NCBI RefSeq assembly: GCF_030373445.1
Contig: NZ_JAUCYU010000005.1
Coordinates: forward strand, 264,059-328,058
DNA from: Roseovarius sp.
GTDB lineage: Bacteria > Pseudomonadota > Alphaproteobacteria > Rhodobacterales > Rhodobacteraceae
DNA length: 64,000 nt
Direction: 5' to 3'
The position numbers and the translations under genes are program-made. Below the pieces are notes generated by a model. The model did no database searches, had not been told where the DNA came from, and was given only the letters and a program-made list of their open reading frames with translations. Positions 27,027 to 35,049 of the stretch are shown piece after piece. How positions within the stretch are numbered: the stretch's first letter is position 1; the number at the start of each line of letters is the position of its first letter.

Positions 27027-27872
27027 TTAATCCAGGAAAGCCTTTTCGACCACGTATTCCTTGGGGTCGGAATTGGCGCCTTCGCGAAGGCCGTATTCCT
27101 CGAGCATCTCTTTGAGTTCGAGGTTGAAGGCCAGGTTGCCGCAGACCATCGCGCGGTCGGTTTCGGGCGAAAGCGGCTCGACACCGAGATCCTCGAACAC
27201 CTCGCCCTTGCGCATCAGGTCGGTGATGCGTCCCATCTTGGGGCTCTCTTCGCGGGTGGTGGTGGGGTAGTAGCGCAGCTTCTCGTGGAAGCCCTCGCCG
27301 ATCAGTTCCGCCAGCATCTCGTCGGAGCGGATGGACTCGATCAGGTCATGGCCGTATTGCAGCTCGCCCACCTCGCGGCAGGTATGGGTGATGATCACCT
27401 CGTCGTAATCCTCGTAGGTCTGCGGATCGCGCAGGAGCGAGGCGAAGGGCGCGAACCCGGTGCCGGTGGCGAAGAACCAGATGCGCTTGCCGGGCAGCAG
27501 CGCGTCATGCACCAGCGTGCCGACGGGCTTGGGCCGCAGGATGATCTCGTCGCCCGGCTGGATGTGCTGAAGGCGCGAGGTGAGCGGGCCGTCCTGTACC
27601 TTGATCGAGTAGAACTCCAGCTCGTCGTCCCAGGAGGGCGAGGCGATGGAATAGGCGCGCAGCAGCGGCTTTTCCTTGCCGGTCTTCTCGTCCTTCTGCA
27701 TCAGCCCGATCATCACGAACTCGCCCGAGCGGAAGCGCAGGCTGGCGGGGCGGGACACGCGGAAGGAAAACAGCCGGTCCGTCCAGTGCTTCACTTGTGT
27801 CACGGTCTGGGCGTCGGGCAGGGTGGGAACTTTCACGGCCTTGGCGTCGGTCACGGTTACGGTCTCGTTCAT
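27027..27872 (-). CDS. fpr: ferredoxin/flavodoxin-NADP+ reductase
   Basis: FAD enzyme moving electrons between NADPH and ferredoxin or flavodoxin. The 281-residue protein has the FAD-binding motif LLRAYSIASP, the NADP-binding FFATGTGFAPFASLLRD and a C-terminal CGNLAFNLELKEML followed by the aromatic-free tail EKAFLD. Family length fits. It lies 70 bases downstream of the sulfite reduction genes and probably feeds electrons to the sulfite reductase; that link is inferred from position. Confidence 0.92.
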   Translation of the reverse strand: MNETVTVTDAKAVKVPTLPDAQTVTQVKHWTDRLFSFRVSRPASLRFRSGEFVMIGLMQKDEKTGKEKPLLRAYSIASPSWDDELEFYSIKVQDGPLTSRLQHIQPGDEIILRPKPVGTLVHDALLPGKRIWFFATGTGFAPFASLLRDPQTYEDYDEVIITHTCREVGELQYGHDLIESIRSDEMLAELIGEGFHEKLRYYPTTTREESPKMGRITDLMRKGEVFEDLGVEPLSPETDRAMVCGNLAFNLELKEMLEEYGLREGANSDPKEYVVEKAFLD

Positions 27873-27942
27873 GAATGCATCCTGCCGGTCCTGTCGACCG
27901 GCACCTCCTGTTAATCGTTGAGGACGGTGAGGTGAAGGGGCG

Positions 27943-28350
27943 TTATCCGCGCAGGCGGGCCTGATAATCGTGGGCCTGCCAGTTTGCCCGGAATTTCCAC
28001 TCGTCTTCCGGTTGGCGTTTGGCGAGCTCGTCGGAGATTTCCACCTCGTCGAAGCCGGCGCGGCGGGCCATGGCGTACTGGTCGGCGATGACGTGGCCGC
28101 GGGCGCGGAGGCGGCCGGTGAAGCCCATCAGGCGAAGCTGGCGGGCGATGGTGAAGCCGCGCCCGTCGGCGAAGCTGGGGAAGTCGACGCGGATCGCCTC
28201 GACGCCGTCCAGCCGGCCCGTGAGGGTGGCCGGGTCGGTGTCCGAGGGCAGGTCGAGCGCGGTGGCGTCTGCGGGGGCCTCTTCCAGCGCCAAGAAGTCG
28301 CCGTTGAAGCCATCGGGCGCGAACCCTGTGTCGGTCACGATTACGGTCAT
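27943..28350 (-). CDS. DUF934 protein of the sulfite-reduction operon
   Basis: A 135-residue protein with the DUF934 pattern: IRVDFPSFADGRGFTIARQL, LRLMGFTGRLRARGHVIADQ, YAMARRAGFDEVEISDELA. The family is found almost always next to cysI/cysH and is suspected to have an accessory role in sulfite reduction. The ATG at 28350 overlaps the cysH stop (ATGA), giving tight coupling. Confidence 0.9.
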   Translation of the reverse strand: MTVIVTDTGFAPDGFNGDFLALEEAPADATALDLPSDTDPATLTGRLDGVEAIRVDFPSFADGRGFTIARQLRLMGFTGRLRARGHVIADQYAMARRAGFDEVEISDELAKRQPEDEWKFRANWQAHDYQARLRG

Positions 28351-29081
28351 GCGTTCACTCCTGTCCGGACGAGCTTGCCATCCACGAAATGGATGCCGCA
28401 CTCGGATTTATCCTCGCCCCGCCAACGGCCTGCGCGAATGTCTTCACCTTCCTTCACGGGCGAGGTGCAGGGCATGCAGCCGATCGACGGGTAACCTTTG
28501 GCCACCAGCGGATGGCGCGGCAGGCGGTTTTCTTCCATGTAGGTCTGCACGTCCTCTCGGCGCCAGTGGGCCAGCGGGTTGACCTTGATCCGGCCGGTGC
28601 CGGGCTCGACCTCGAAGAACTCCAGCGCCTCGCGGCCGTTGCCGTGAAAGCGTTTGCGGCCGGTGATCCAGCCGTCGAACGGGGCAAGGGCCCTTTGCAG
28701 CGGCACGGTCTTGCGCAGGTCGCAGCAGGCGTCGGTGTCGCGCTGGTGCAGCGTGCGGTCCGGGTCGGTGCGGTCGAGCGCGGCCTGATCGGCGCGGATG
28801 ACGCGCACATCCGTCAGGCCCAGTCGCTCGCTCACTTCCTGCTGGTAGACCAACGTTTCGGCAAAGAGCAACTCGGTGTCGAGGAAGATCACCGGCGTGT
28901 CGCGCCGCGCCACCGACACCATGTGCAGAAGCACCACGGATTCGGCGCCGAAGCTCGACACCAGCGCCAGGTCTCCGGCGTCGGGGTCGCGCAGGGCGTG
29001 GGCCAGCACGGACGTCGCCGAGTGGTGGCGGTAGCGCTCGTTCAGGCTGGCGACCGTTTTATCCAGATCATTCAGCGGCAT
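28347..29081 (-). CDS. cysH: assimilatory adenylylsulfate (APS) reductase CysH
   Basis: Reduces activated sulfate to sulfite. The 244-residue protein has the PAPS-reductase-fold motif ALVSSFGAESVVLLHM and the C-terminal catalytic cysteine in KSECGIHF. It also has the paired cysteines of the iron-sulfur type: ACCDLRK (Cys-Cys) and IGCMPCTSP (CxxC). These four cysteines bind a 4Fe-4S cluster in APS reductases and are absent from E. coli-type PAPS reductase, so APS is the likely substrate. Start ATG at 29081 overlaps cysI by 14 bases. Confidence 0.93.
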   Translation of the reverse strand: MPLNDLDKTVASLNERYRHHSATSVLAHALRDPDAGDLALVSSFGAESVVLLHMVSVARRDTPVIFLDTELLFAETLVYQQEVSERLGLTDVRVIRADQAALDRTDPDRTLHQRDTDACCDLRKTVPLQRALAPFDGWITGRKRFHGNGREALEFFEVEPGTGRIKVNPLAHWRREDVQTYMEENRLPRHPLVAKGYPSIGCMPCTSPVKEGEDIRAGRWRGEDKSECGIHFVDGKLVRTGVNA

Positions 29082-30735
29082 AAGCCTCGGCCTTCTCGTA
29101 AAGGGCCGTCTTGAACGGCTCCATTCCGACGCGGCGATAAGCTTGCAGGAAGGTCTCTTGCGGGCCTTCGCGCAGCTCGAGATAGGCATAGACGATCCGC
29201 TCGACCGCCGGGATGATCTCGTCGGCCGAGAAACCGGGGCCGGTGCGCGTGCCGATGGCCGCGTCCTGCGTGCCGTCGCCGCCCAGCGTGACCTGGTAAT
29301 TCTCGACGCCCGCGCGATCGAGCCCGAGGATGCCGATATGGCCCACGTGGTGGTGGCCACAGGCATTGATGCAGCCCGAGATCTTGATCTTCATGTCGCC
29401 GATCTCGTGCTCGAGCTTGAGCTCGTCGAAGCGGTTGGCGATCTCCTGCGCGATGGGGATCGAGCGGGCGGTCGCGAGAGCGCAGTAATCCATGCCGGGG
29501 CAGGCGATGATGTCGGAGATGAGCCCGATATTCGCCGTGGCCAGCCCGTGCTTCTTGAGCGTGGCGTGGATGGCCGGCAGGTCGGATTTGTGGACATGCG
29601 GCAGGATCACGTTCTGCTCGTGGCTGATGCGCAGCTCGTCATGGCCGTACTTGCGGGCGATGTCGGCCATCACGCGCATCTGCTCGGCCGAGGCGTCGCC
29701 CGGGGTCGCGCCATGCGCCTTGAGGCTGATCTGCACGATGGCATAGCCCGGCGCGCGGTGCTCTGCGAGGTTGGTGTCGGCCCAGGCCCGGAAGATCGGG
29801 TCGGTCTTGTAGGCGGTCTCGTAGACGGCGGTGCTGTCCTCGCGGAAGGCGGGGGCGGCGAAGGCGGCCTTGATCTCCTCGAAGAGCTGCACGTCGATGC
29901 CGGTAAAGGCCGGGCGGATCGCCTTGAAACGCTCCTCGACACGGGCACGAATGTCTTCGATTCCATGCTCATGCACGGTGATCTTGATGCGCGCCTTGTA
30001 CTTGTTGTCGCGCCGGCCCAGCAGGTTCCAGACGCTGACGATGGCCTCGACATAGGGCAGCAGGTCTTCCTGCGGCACGAAGTCGTTCAGCACCTTGCCG
30101 ATCATCGGCGTCCGGCCAAGGCCGCCGCCGACGACGATGCGATAGCCAAGCTCGCCGTCGCGGTCGACGATATGGATGCCGATGTCATGCGCCTTGATCA
30201 CGGCACGGTCGTTTTCCGAGCCGGTGACGGCGATCTTGAACTTGCGGGGCAGGAACTGGAATTCCGGGTGGTCGGTGGACCATTGGCGCAGCAGCTCGGC
30301 CACCGGGCGCGGGTCGGCCACCTCGTCGGCGGCGGCGCCGGCGAAATGGTCGGCGGTGACGTTGCGGATGGTGTTCCCGCTGGTCTGGATGGCGTGCATG
30401 TTCACCTCGGCCAGCGCATCGAGCATGTCAGGCACGTCCGGCAGCTTGGGCCAGTTGTACTGGATGTTCTGCCGGGTGGTGAAGTGGCCATAGCCCTTGT
30501 CCCATTTCTCGGCGATATAGGCCAGCTGGTCCATCTGACGGCTGCTGATCGTGCCGTAGGGGATGGCGACCCGCAGCATGTAGGCGTGCAGCTGCAGGTA
30601 AAGGCCGTTCATCAGGCGCAGGGGCTTGAACTCGTCCTCGGTCAGGTGGCCGGCGACGCGGCGCTCGACCTGGGCGCGGAACTGGCGGTTGCGCTCGGCC
30701 ACGAAGGCGGCGTCGAATTCGGTATAGTCATACAT
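29068..30735 (-). CDS. cysI: sulfite reductase (ferredoxin-type hemoprotein), NirA/CysI family
   Basis: Siroheme/4Fe-4S enzyme reducing sulfite to sulfide. The 555-residue protein has two ferredoxin-like substrate half-domains (for example GHFTTRQNIQYNWPKL) and the cluster cysteines in IIACPGMDYCALATARS and KISGCINACGHHHVGH. It is the one-component, ferredoxin-dependent type, agreeing with absence of a cysJ flavoprotein and presence of fpr nearby. Nitrite as substrate cannot be excluded from sequence alone, but the cysG and cysH context favours sulfite. It overlaps DUF2849 by 8 bases. Confidence 0.93.
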   Translation of the reverse strand: MYDYTEFDAAFVAERNRQFRAQVERRVAGHLTEDEFKPLRLMNGLYLQLHAYMLRVAIPYGTISSRQMDQLAYIAEKWDKGYGHFTTRQNIQYNWPKLPDVPDMLDALAEVNMHAIQTSGNTIRNVTADHFAGAAADEVADPRPVAELLRQWSTDHPEFQFLPRKFKIAVTGSENDRAVIKAHDIGIHIVDRDGELGYRIVVGGGLGRTPMIGKVLNDFVPQEDLLPYVEAIVSVWNLLGRRDNKYKARIKITVHEHGIEDIRARVEERFKAIRPAFTGIDVQLFEEIKAAFAAPAFREDSTAVYETAYKTDPIFRAWADTNLAEHRAPGYAIVQISLKAHGATPGDASAEQMRVMADIARKYGHDELRISHEQNVILPHVHKSDLPAIHATLKKHGLATANIGLISDIIACPGMDYCALATARSIPIAQEIANRFDELKLEHEIGDMKIKISGCINACGHHHVGHIGILGLDRAGVENYQVTLGGDGTQDAAIGTRTGPGFSADEIIPAVERIVYAYLELREGPQETFLQAYRRVGMEPFKTALYEKAEAYAAE

Positions 30736-31072
30736 GGGTCTGCGTCTCCTGTTCGGGGGCGGCGGATTGGGCCGACCCTTCGGATTGCTTGCCGTGGAAA
30801 TAGTTGGAGGGGCCGGTGCGCCGGAAATCCTCGCGGAAATGGGTGGGTTCGGGGCCCTCGTCGCCGGCGACGGCGTCGGCGAGGTAGACGCCTACGACCG
30901 TCTCGGTCTGGGCCGTGGCGAAGAGCAGGCGTTCGTCGGCGACGGCCTCGTCTTCGAGCAGCTCGGCCTGGGAGAGCTCGCGGGACCAGCTGTCATCTGC
31001 GGCGAGGTAGACCACGTCGCCCTCGATCAGGGCGTTGGCCGTGACGACCTTGGGGGTGAATGGTTTGGCCAT
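30728..31072 (-). CDS. DUF2849 protein
   Basis: A 114-residue protein of the DUF2849 family, recognised by the N-terminal VVTANALIEGDVVYLAADDS and the mid segment VVGVYLADAVAGDEGPEPTH. The family is typically located between cysG and cysI in alphaproteobacteria and its biochemical role is not known. ATG at 31072 lies just past the cysG stop, and its own stop overlaps cysI. A TTG at 31081 would be an alternative start. Confidence 0.88.
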   Translation of the reverse strand: MAKPFTPKVVTANALIEGDVVYLAADDSWSRELSQAELLEDEAVADERLLFATAQTETVVGVYLADAVAGDEGPEPTHFREDFRRTGPSNYFHGKQSEGSAQSAAPEQETQTHV

Positions 31073-31073
31073 G

Positions 31074-32468
31074 TCAGGCAAGCTCCTGTTCGGCGTGGGA
31101 AATCTCGGCCTGTGCCGCGCGGGGGGCGAGGCCGTAGAAGGTAAGCGCGGGGCCGGTCAGCCCGGCCTCGGTGAGGTCCTGCGGCAGCCGCTCGAGCGTG
31201 GTGGAGAGCACCCGCTGATCGGGGCGCGAGGCGTTTTCGATCACGGTGACGGGCGTGGCGCGGTCGGCGCCATGCATGATCAGCCTACCTTGGATGAACC
31301 GGGCGGATTTCTTGCCCATGTAGATCGCCGCGACCTCGCCGGTGCGGGCCAGCGCCTTCCAGTCGTGGTCGGCAAAACCCTTCATGTCATGGCCCGTGAG
31401 GTAGCGGACGGAGGAGTTGCGCTCGCGCTTGGTGAGGCTCTGGCCGATGGCGGCGACGGAGGCCGAGGCGGCGGTGATGCCGGGGACGACGTGCCAGCCC
31501 AGGCCGGCGGCGTCGACGGCTTCGATCTCCTCGTCGAGGCGGCCGAAGATGGTGGGGTCGCCGCCCTTGAGGCGGACGACTTGCGCGCCTTTGGTTCCGT
31601 GCTCGACGATCAGGCGGCTGATCTCCTCCTGGCTCATGGAGGGGCCGAAGCCTTCCTTGCCGGCGTCGATCAGCACCGCCTCGCGCCGGGCGAGTTCGAG
31701 GATCTCGGGCGTGACGAGCCGGTCGTGGATGACCACGTCGGCGGTGTCGAGCGCCTTGCGGGCCTTGAGCGTCAGCAGCTCCGGATCGCCGGGGCCGGCG
31801 CCGACGAAGGCGACGTGGCCATCGCGGTCGGCCGCGTTTTCATGTTTCGTCAGAAGGGTTTGAAGGGCGTCCTTCACCGTGCCTTCGCCGCCGTCATCCA
31901 TGGCGCGGGGGCCGGCGTTGAAGTAGTAGTCGGCCCAGAAATCACGGCGGCGGCGGCCGAAGGGCAGCACCTCGACGGCCTTGCGGAAGCCCTTGCCGAT
32001 GCGGGCGAGCGTGCCCAGCGTGGCGGGCAGGCGCGCCTCGAGATCGGCCTTGATGGCGCGGGCCAGCACGGGGGCGGCGCCCTCGGTGCCGATGGCCACG
32101 GTCACCGGGTCGCGGTCGACGATGGCGGGGGTGATGAACTGGCTGTCCTCGAGGTTGTCGACGATGTTGACGAGCGCGCCGTCGGCCGTGGCGATGGCGG
32201 CGGTGCGGGCGTCTTCGGTTGCGTCCTCGTCTGCGGCGTAGAACATCACGGCGCCGGCGGTGTCGCCGGGTTCAAGGGCGCGGCGGGTGAGGGTCAGGCG
32301 GCCTTCGGTGGCCCAGGCCTCGATCTCGGGCGCGGGGGACGGGGTGAAGACGGCAAGCTCTGCCTCGGTCTTCATCAGCAGGCGCAGCTTGGCCAGCGCC
32401 GCCTCTCCGCCGCCCGAGAGGGCGACGCGGCGGCCTTCCAGCGCCATGAAGATCGGGAAATGTTTCAT
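31074..32468 (-). CDS. cysG: siroheme synthase CysG
   Basis: Fused enzyme supplying siroheme for the sulfite reductase downstream. The 464-residue protein has an N-terminal precorrin-2 dehydrogenase/ferrochelatase part (starting MKHFPIFMALEGRRVALSGG, with a somewhat atypical GGGEAA nucleotide loop) and a C-terminal uroporphyrinogen-III methyltransferase with AFVGAGPGDPELLTLKA, VRLKGGDPTIFGR and the segment AAIYMGKKSA. The ATG at 32468 leaves the divergent region clear; the frame is open much further but not credible. First gene of the operon. Confidence 0.94.
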   Translation of the reverse strand: MKHFPIFMALEGRRVALSGGGEAALAKLRLLMKTEAELAVFTPSPAPEIEAWATEGRLTLTRRALEPGDTAGAVMFYAADEDATEDARTAAIATADGALVNIVDNLEDSQFITPAIVDRDPVTVAIGTEGAAPVLARAIKADLEARLPATLGTLARIGKGFRKAVEVLPFGRRRRDFWADYYFNAGPRAMDDGGEGTVKDALQTLLTKHENAADRDGHVAFVGAGPGDPELLTLKARKALDTADVVIHDRLVTPEILELARREAVLIDAGKEGFGPSMSQEEISRLIVEHGTKGAQVVRLKGGDPTIFGRLDEEIEAVDAAGLGWHVVPGITAASASVAAIGQSLTKRERNSSVRYLTGHDMKGFADHDWKALARTGEVAAIYMGKKSARFIQGRLIMHGADRATPVTVIENASRPDQRVLSTTLERLPQDLTEAGLTGPALTFYGLAPRAAQAEISHAEQELA

Positions 32469-32490
32469 CTGTGCCGTCTCCGCGTTGCGA

Positions 32491-32519
32491 TTGACTTCCT
32501 CCTCTATATAGAAAATATT
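32491..32519 (+). promoter_or_regulatory. candidate promoter of the Lrp/AsnC gene
   Basis: TTGACT (32491-32496), a 17-base spacer and AATATT (32514-32519) form a good sigma70-type match directed to the regulator gene. The region also contains the palindrome CTATATAG, and it lies in the divergent gap with cysG. Confidence 0.45.
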
Positions 32520-32557
32520 CCCGGTTATTCGCCATACGCGGATGGAAATAAGGACAT

Positions 32558-32596
32558 ATGTTCCAGTTTGGTGGCAAGCCAGACGGAATGTTCCAG
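32558..32596. promoter_or_regulatory. direct repeat ATGTTCCAG, possible operator
   Basis: ATGTTCCAG is present at 32558-32566 and 32588-32596, 30 bases apart (about three helical turns). Each has GGAA to its left (GGAA at 32544 region and 32585), giving GGAA...TTCC inverted arms. Position in the cysG/regulator gap suggests binding by the Lrp/AsnC protein, but this is only inference. Confidence 0.35.
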
Positions 32597-32614
32597 CGGA
32601 AGGACAAATCAGGA

Positions 32615-33076
32615 ATGGCTGTTCGCCTCGACGAGCTCGACCGGAAAATCCTTGTGGAATTGCAGCGCGACGGCGGGCAGTCGCTGGACGACATCGCCAA
32701 GGCGGTGGGCAGTTCCAAGACGCCCGTGTGGAACCGGATTCGCAAGATGCGCGAGGGCGGGGTGATCCGGCAGCAGACTTTCTTGCTGGATGCTGAAGCC
32801 CTGGGGTTCGAGGCGTGTTTCTTCGTGCTGATCCGCACGTCGGAACATGACGCGGAATGGCAGGCAAGGTTTCTCAAGGCGTTAAAGGACCGCCCGGAGG
32901 TGCAGGAGGCGCACAGGCTGGCCGGTGATATCGACTATATTTTAAAGGTGGTCGTGGCCAATGCGCGGGCCTATGACACGTTCTACCAAGCGCTGATTTC
33001 CGAGGTGAAGGTGCATAACGTGACGGCGCTTTTGTCGATGGAAGAGATCAAGTCGACCACCATGCTGCCGCTGTGA
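32615..33076 (+). CDS. Lrp/AsnC family transcriptional regulator
   Basis: A 153-residue regulator. The N-terminal winged helix is plain (LDELDRKILVELQRDGGQSL, DDIAKAVGSSKTPVWNRIRK), followed by the effector-binding RAM domain (VQEAHRLAGDIDYILKVVVA ... NVTALLSMEEIKSTTMLPL, in separate blocks). ATG at 32615 gives normal family length with AAGGA upstream; ATGs at 32558 and 32588 would add 10-19 residues. Divergent from cysG, it is the likely controller of sulfur reduction; this neighbourhood is common in Rhodobacterales. Confidence 0.92.
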   Translation: MAVRLDELDRKILVELQRDGGQSLDDIAKAVGSSKTPVWNRIRKMREGGVIRQQTFLLDAEALGFEACFFVLIRTSEHDAEWQARFLKALKDRPEVQEAHRLAGDIDYILKVVVANARAYDTFYQALISEVKVHNVTALLSMEEIKSTTMLPL

Positions 33077-33080
33077 TTCA

Positions 33081-33124
33081 GACGTCGGTATAACGTCGGT
33101 ATTTTGTCGGTATCACGTCGGTGC
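33081..33124. repeat. four tandem 11-bp units (copy 1 of a dispersed element)
   Basis: GACGTCGGTAT, AACGTCGGTAT, TTTGTCGGTAT and CACGTCGGTGC in tandem fill the gap between the convergent Lrp/AsnC gene and tpiA. A second copy at 45305-45348 has the same four units in the same order with three base differences in 44. Confidence 0.85.
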
Positions 33125-33141
33125 GATGCACCGTGCCCGAC

Positions 33142-33894
33142 TTAAGCCGTGGCTTCCAGTGCCTTGATGATGGGCGAGAAATCCTCGGCCTTGAGGCTGG
33201 CGCCGCCGACCAGCGCGCCGTCGACATTGTCGGTGGCGAAGATCTCGGCCGCGTTGCCCGGTTTGACCGACCCGCCGTAGAGCAGGCGGATGGCGCGGCC
33301 CTCGGCCTCGCCGAAGCGGCGGACGAGGCGGGCGCGGATGAAATCGTGCACCTCGTCGATCTGCTCGGTCGTCGGGGTCTTGCCGGTGCCGATGGCCCAG
33401 ACCGGTTCGTAGGCGATGACGGTGTTGGCGCCGGTGGTGATGTCGGGCACGGAGGTGGCGAGTTGGCCGGCGATGATGTCGAGCGTGTTGGCGGCATCGC
33501 GCTGTGCCTCGGATTCGCCGAGGCAGATGATGGCGGTCAGGCCGGTTTCGAGCACGGCGCGGGCCTTCTGGCGGACCAGCGCGCTTGACTCGTTGTGGTC
33601 TTCGCGGCGTTCGGAATGGCCGAGGATCACGGCGGTGGCGCCGGTATCGGCGACCATGGCGGCGGAGATGTCGCCGGTATGGGCGCCGGAGGGTTCGTAA
33701 TGGCAATCCTGCGCGCCGATCATGATCGGGCTGCCGGCGGCCAGTTCGGCGGCTTGTACCAGCAGCGGGGCGGGCGGGCAGACGAGGATATCGACGGCGG
33801 CCTCGGGGTGGGCGGCGGCGATCTTCTCCAGCTCGGCCAGGGCCGCGCGGGTTCCGTTCATCTTCCAGTTGCCGGCGGCCAGCTTGCGCATCAT
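33142..33894 (-). CDS. tpiA: triosephosphate isomerase
   Basis: Glycolytic/gluconeogenic interconversion of dihydroxyacetone phosphate and glyceraldehyde 3-phosphate in the cytoplasm. 250 residues, standard for the family, with active-site Lys in [10 protein letters not shown], His in VILGHSERR, Glu in [13 protein letters not shown] and the phosphate loop [12 protein letters not shown]. Two adjacent ATG codons (33894 and 33891) are possible starts. Monocistronic, convergent with the Lrp/AsnC gene. Confidence 0.96.
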   Translation of the reverse strand: MMRKLAAGNWKMNGTRAALAELEKIAAAHPEAAVDILVCPPAPLLVQAAELAAGSPIMIGAQDCHYEPSGAHTGDISAAMVADTGATAVILGHSERREDHNESSALVRQKARAVLETGLTAIICLGESEAQRDAANTLDIIAGQLATSVPDITTGANTVIAYEPVWAIGTGKTPTTEQIDEVHDFIRARLVRRFGEAEGRAIRLLYGGSVKPGNAAEIFATDNVDGALVGGASLKAEDFSPIIKALEATA

Positions 33895-33950
33895 CCCAGA
33901 GCCCTCTCGTTTTCTTTTTTCTTAGATCGGGAGGGGTTGGGGTGCAATCC

Positions 33951-34301
33951 TCACATGCCCTCGAACTTGATCGATTCGCCGCAGCCGCAGGCCTCGGTCA
34001 CGTTGGGGTTGTTGAAGACGAAGCCGGATTCGAGCAGCGAGGTCTGGTAGTCGATCTCGGTGCCGAAGAGGAACATCTGGGCCATCGGCGCGATCATCAC
34101 GCGGGCGCCGTCCTGTTCGACGACCTCGTCGTTGGGGTCGACCTCGGTGACGTAATCCATGGTGTATTCCATGCCCGCGCAGCCACCCTTCTTGACGCCG
34201 ATGCGCAGGCCCTTGGTGTCGCCCTTGCTCATCAGCTTCGCGATCTGGGACGCGGCTGTCGGGGTCATGGTGACCGCCTGTTTTCCGGGAATGCCGAACA
34301 T
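33951..34301 (-). CDS. A-type iron-sulfur carrier (SufA/IscA/ErpA family)
   Basis: Fe-S cluster carrier of 116 residues. The three conserved cysteines are present: one in KKGGCAGMEYTM and the pair in TEACGCGESIKFEGM at the C-terminus. ATG at 34301 has family length; the upstream extension to 34355 runs into the neighbouring gene. In related genomes a gene of this type is close to sufT; here two other genes (DUF3307 and SatD) separate them. Confidence 0.92.
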   Translation of the reverse strand: MFGIPGKQAVTMTPTAASQIAKLMSKGDTKGLRIGVKKGGCAGMEYTMDYVTEVDPNDEVVEQDGARVMIAPMAQMFLFGTEIDYQTSLLESGFVFNNPNVTEACGCGESIKFEGM

Positions 34302-34329
34302 GGAATGATCCTTCTGCCTGCCCCTGAAC

Positions 34330-35049
34330 TTAAGGCCGGAGCGCGCCGATCTCAAGGGCCGGGAGCATCGACAGAAGGCCTTGCGTGGCGAGCGTGACGG
34401 CGATGGCCCAGCCGAAGGAGGCGAGCGTGCCGATGATGACGTATTCGGCGGTGCGCTGGTCCTTGGTGGCGGTGCCGAAGCGCAGGATCGACTTGGCGCC
34501 GACGAGGAAGCCCACGCCGATCGGGTGGCTGGTGAGAATGAAGAGGAAGATGAGGCCGCGTTCGAGGAGGCCGATCTGCTGCCCGCCGAGGCGGAGGCCG
34601 GCGCTGCGGATGCGGGGGCCGTGGGGGCGCATCAGCAGGCTGACGGCGTATTGCCCGGCGATCAGCGCGATGATGAGCCCCGCGCCCAGCGCCATGAGCG
34701 GCAGGAGGACGGGGAAGGCGGACCAGGGACCGGAAGCCCAGAGGCCGGGGGCATAGGCCGCCACCGCGGCGATGGTGGCGATATGGGCGGCCTGGTCGGT
34801 GATGTAGGCGGTGAGCGAGGTGAACCTGCCCCATGTCTTGATGCCGTCGATGACGAGATGGGCGGCGGCCAGCGCGAGGAGTTCGGGGGCGTCGGGGCGT
34901 CCGATGGCGGCCTGGGCGGTGACCAGCACGATGGCGCCGTGCAGGAGCATCACGTGGGGGCGGTGCTTGTTCGCGTTGATCCAGTTGGTCTGGAACAGGA
35001 AATCGGCCAGCGCATGGGCGAAAAGCAGGGCGGTGAAGGTTTCGATCAT
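34330..35049 (-). CDS. DUF3307 membrane protein, partner of SatD
   Basis: A 239-residue membrane protein matching DUF3307: N-terminal TALLFAHALADFLFQTNWIN with conserved HxxxDFxxQ, HLVIDGIKTWGRFT, and five or six hydrophobic spans, with a C-terminal extension (GLLERGLIFLFILTSHPIGV) beyond the core domain. Its start overlaps the SatD-like gene by 4 bases (ATGA), so the two are coupled. The pairing of DUF3307 with SatD is widespread but its function is not established. Confidence 0.85.
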   Translation of the reverse strand: MIETFTALLFAHALADFLFQTNWINANKHRPHVMLLHGAIVLVTAQAAIGRPDAPELLALAAAHLVIDGIKTWGRFTSLTAYITDQAAHIATIAAVAAYAPGLWASGPWSAFPVLLPLMALGAGLIIALIAGQYAVSLLMRPHGPRIRSAGLRLGGQQIGLLERGLIFLFILTSHPIGVGFLVGAKSILRFGTATKDQRTAEYVIIGTLASFGWAIAVTLATQGLLSMLPALEIGALRP

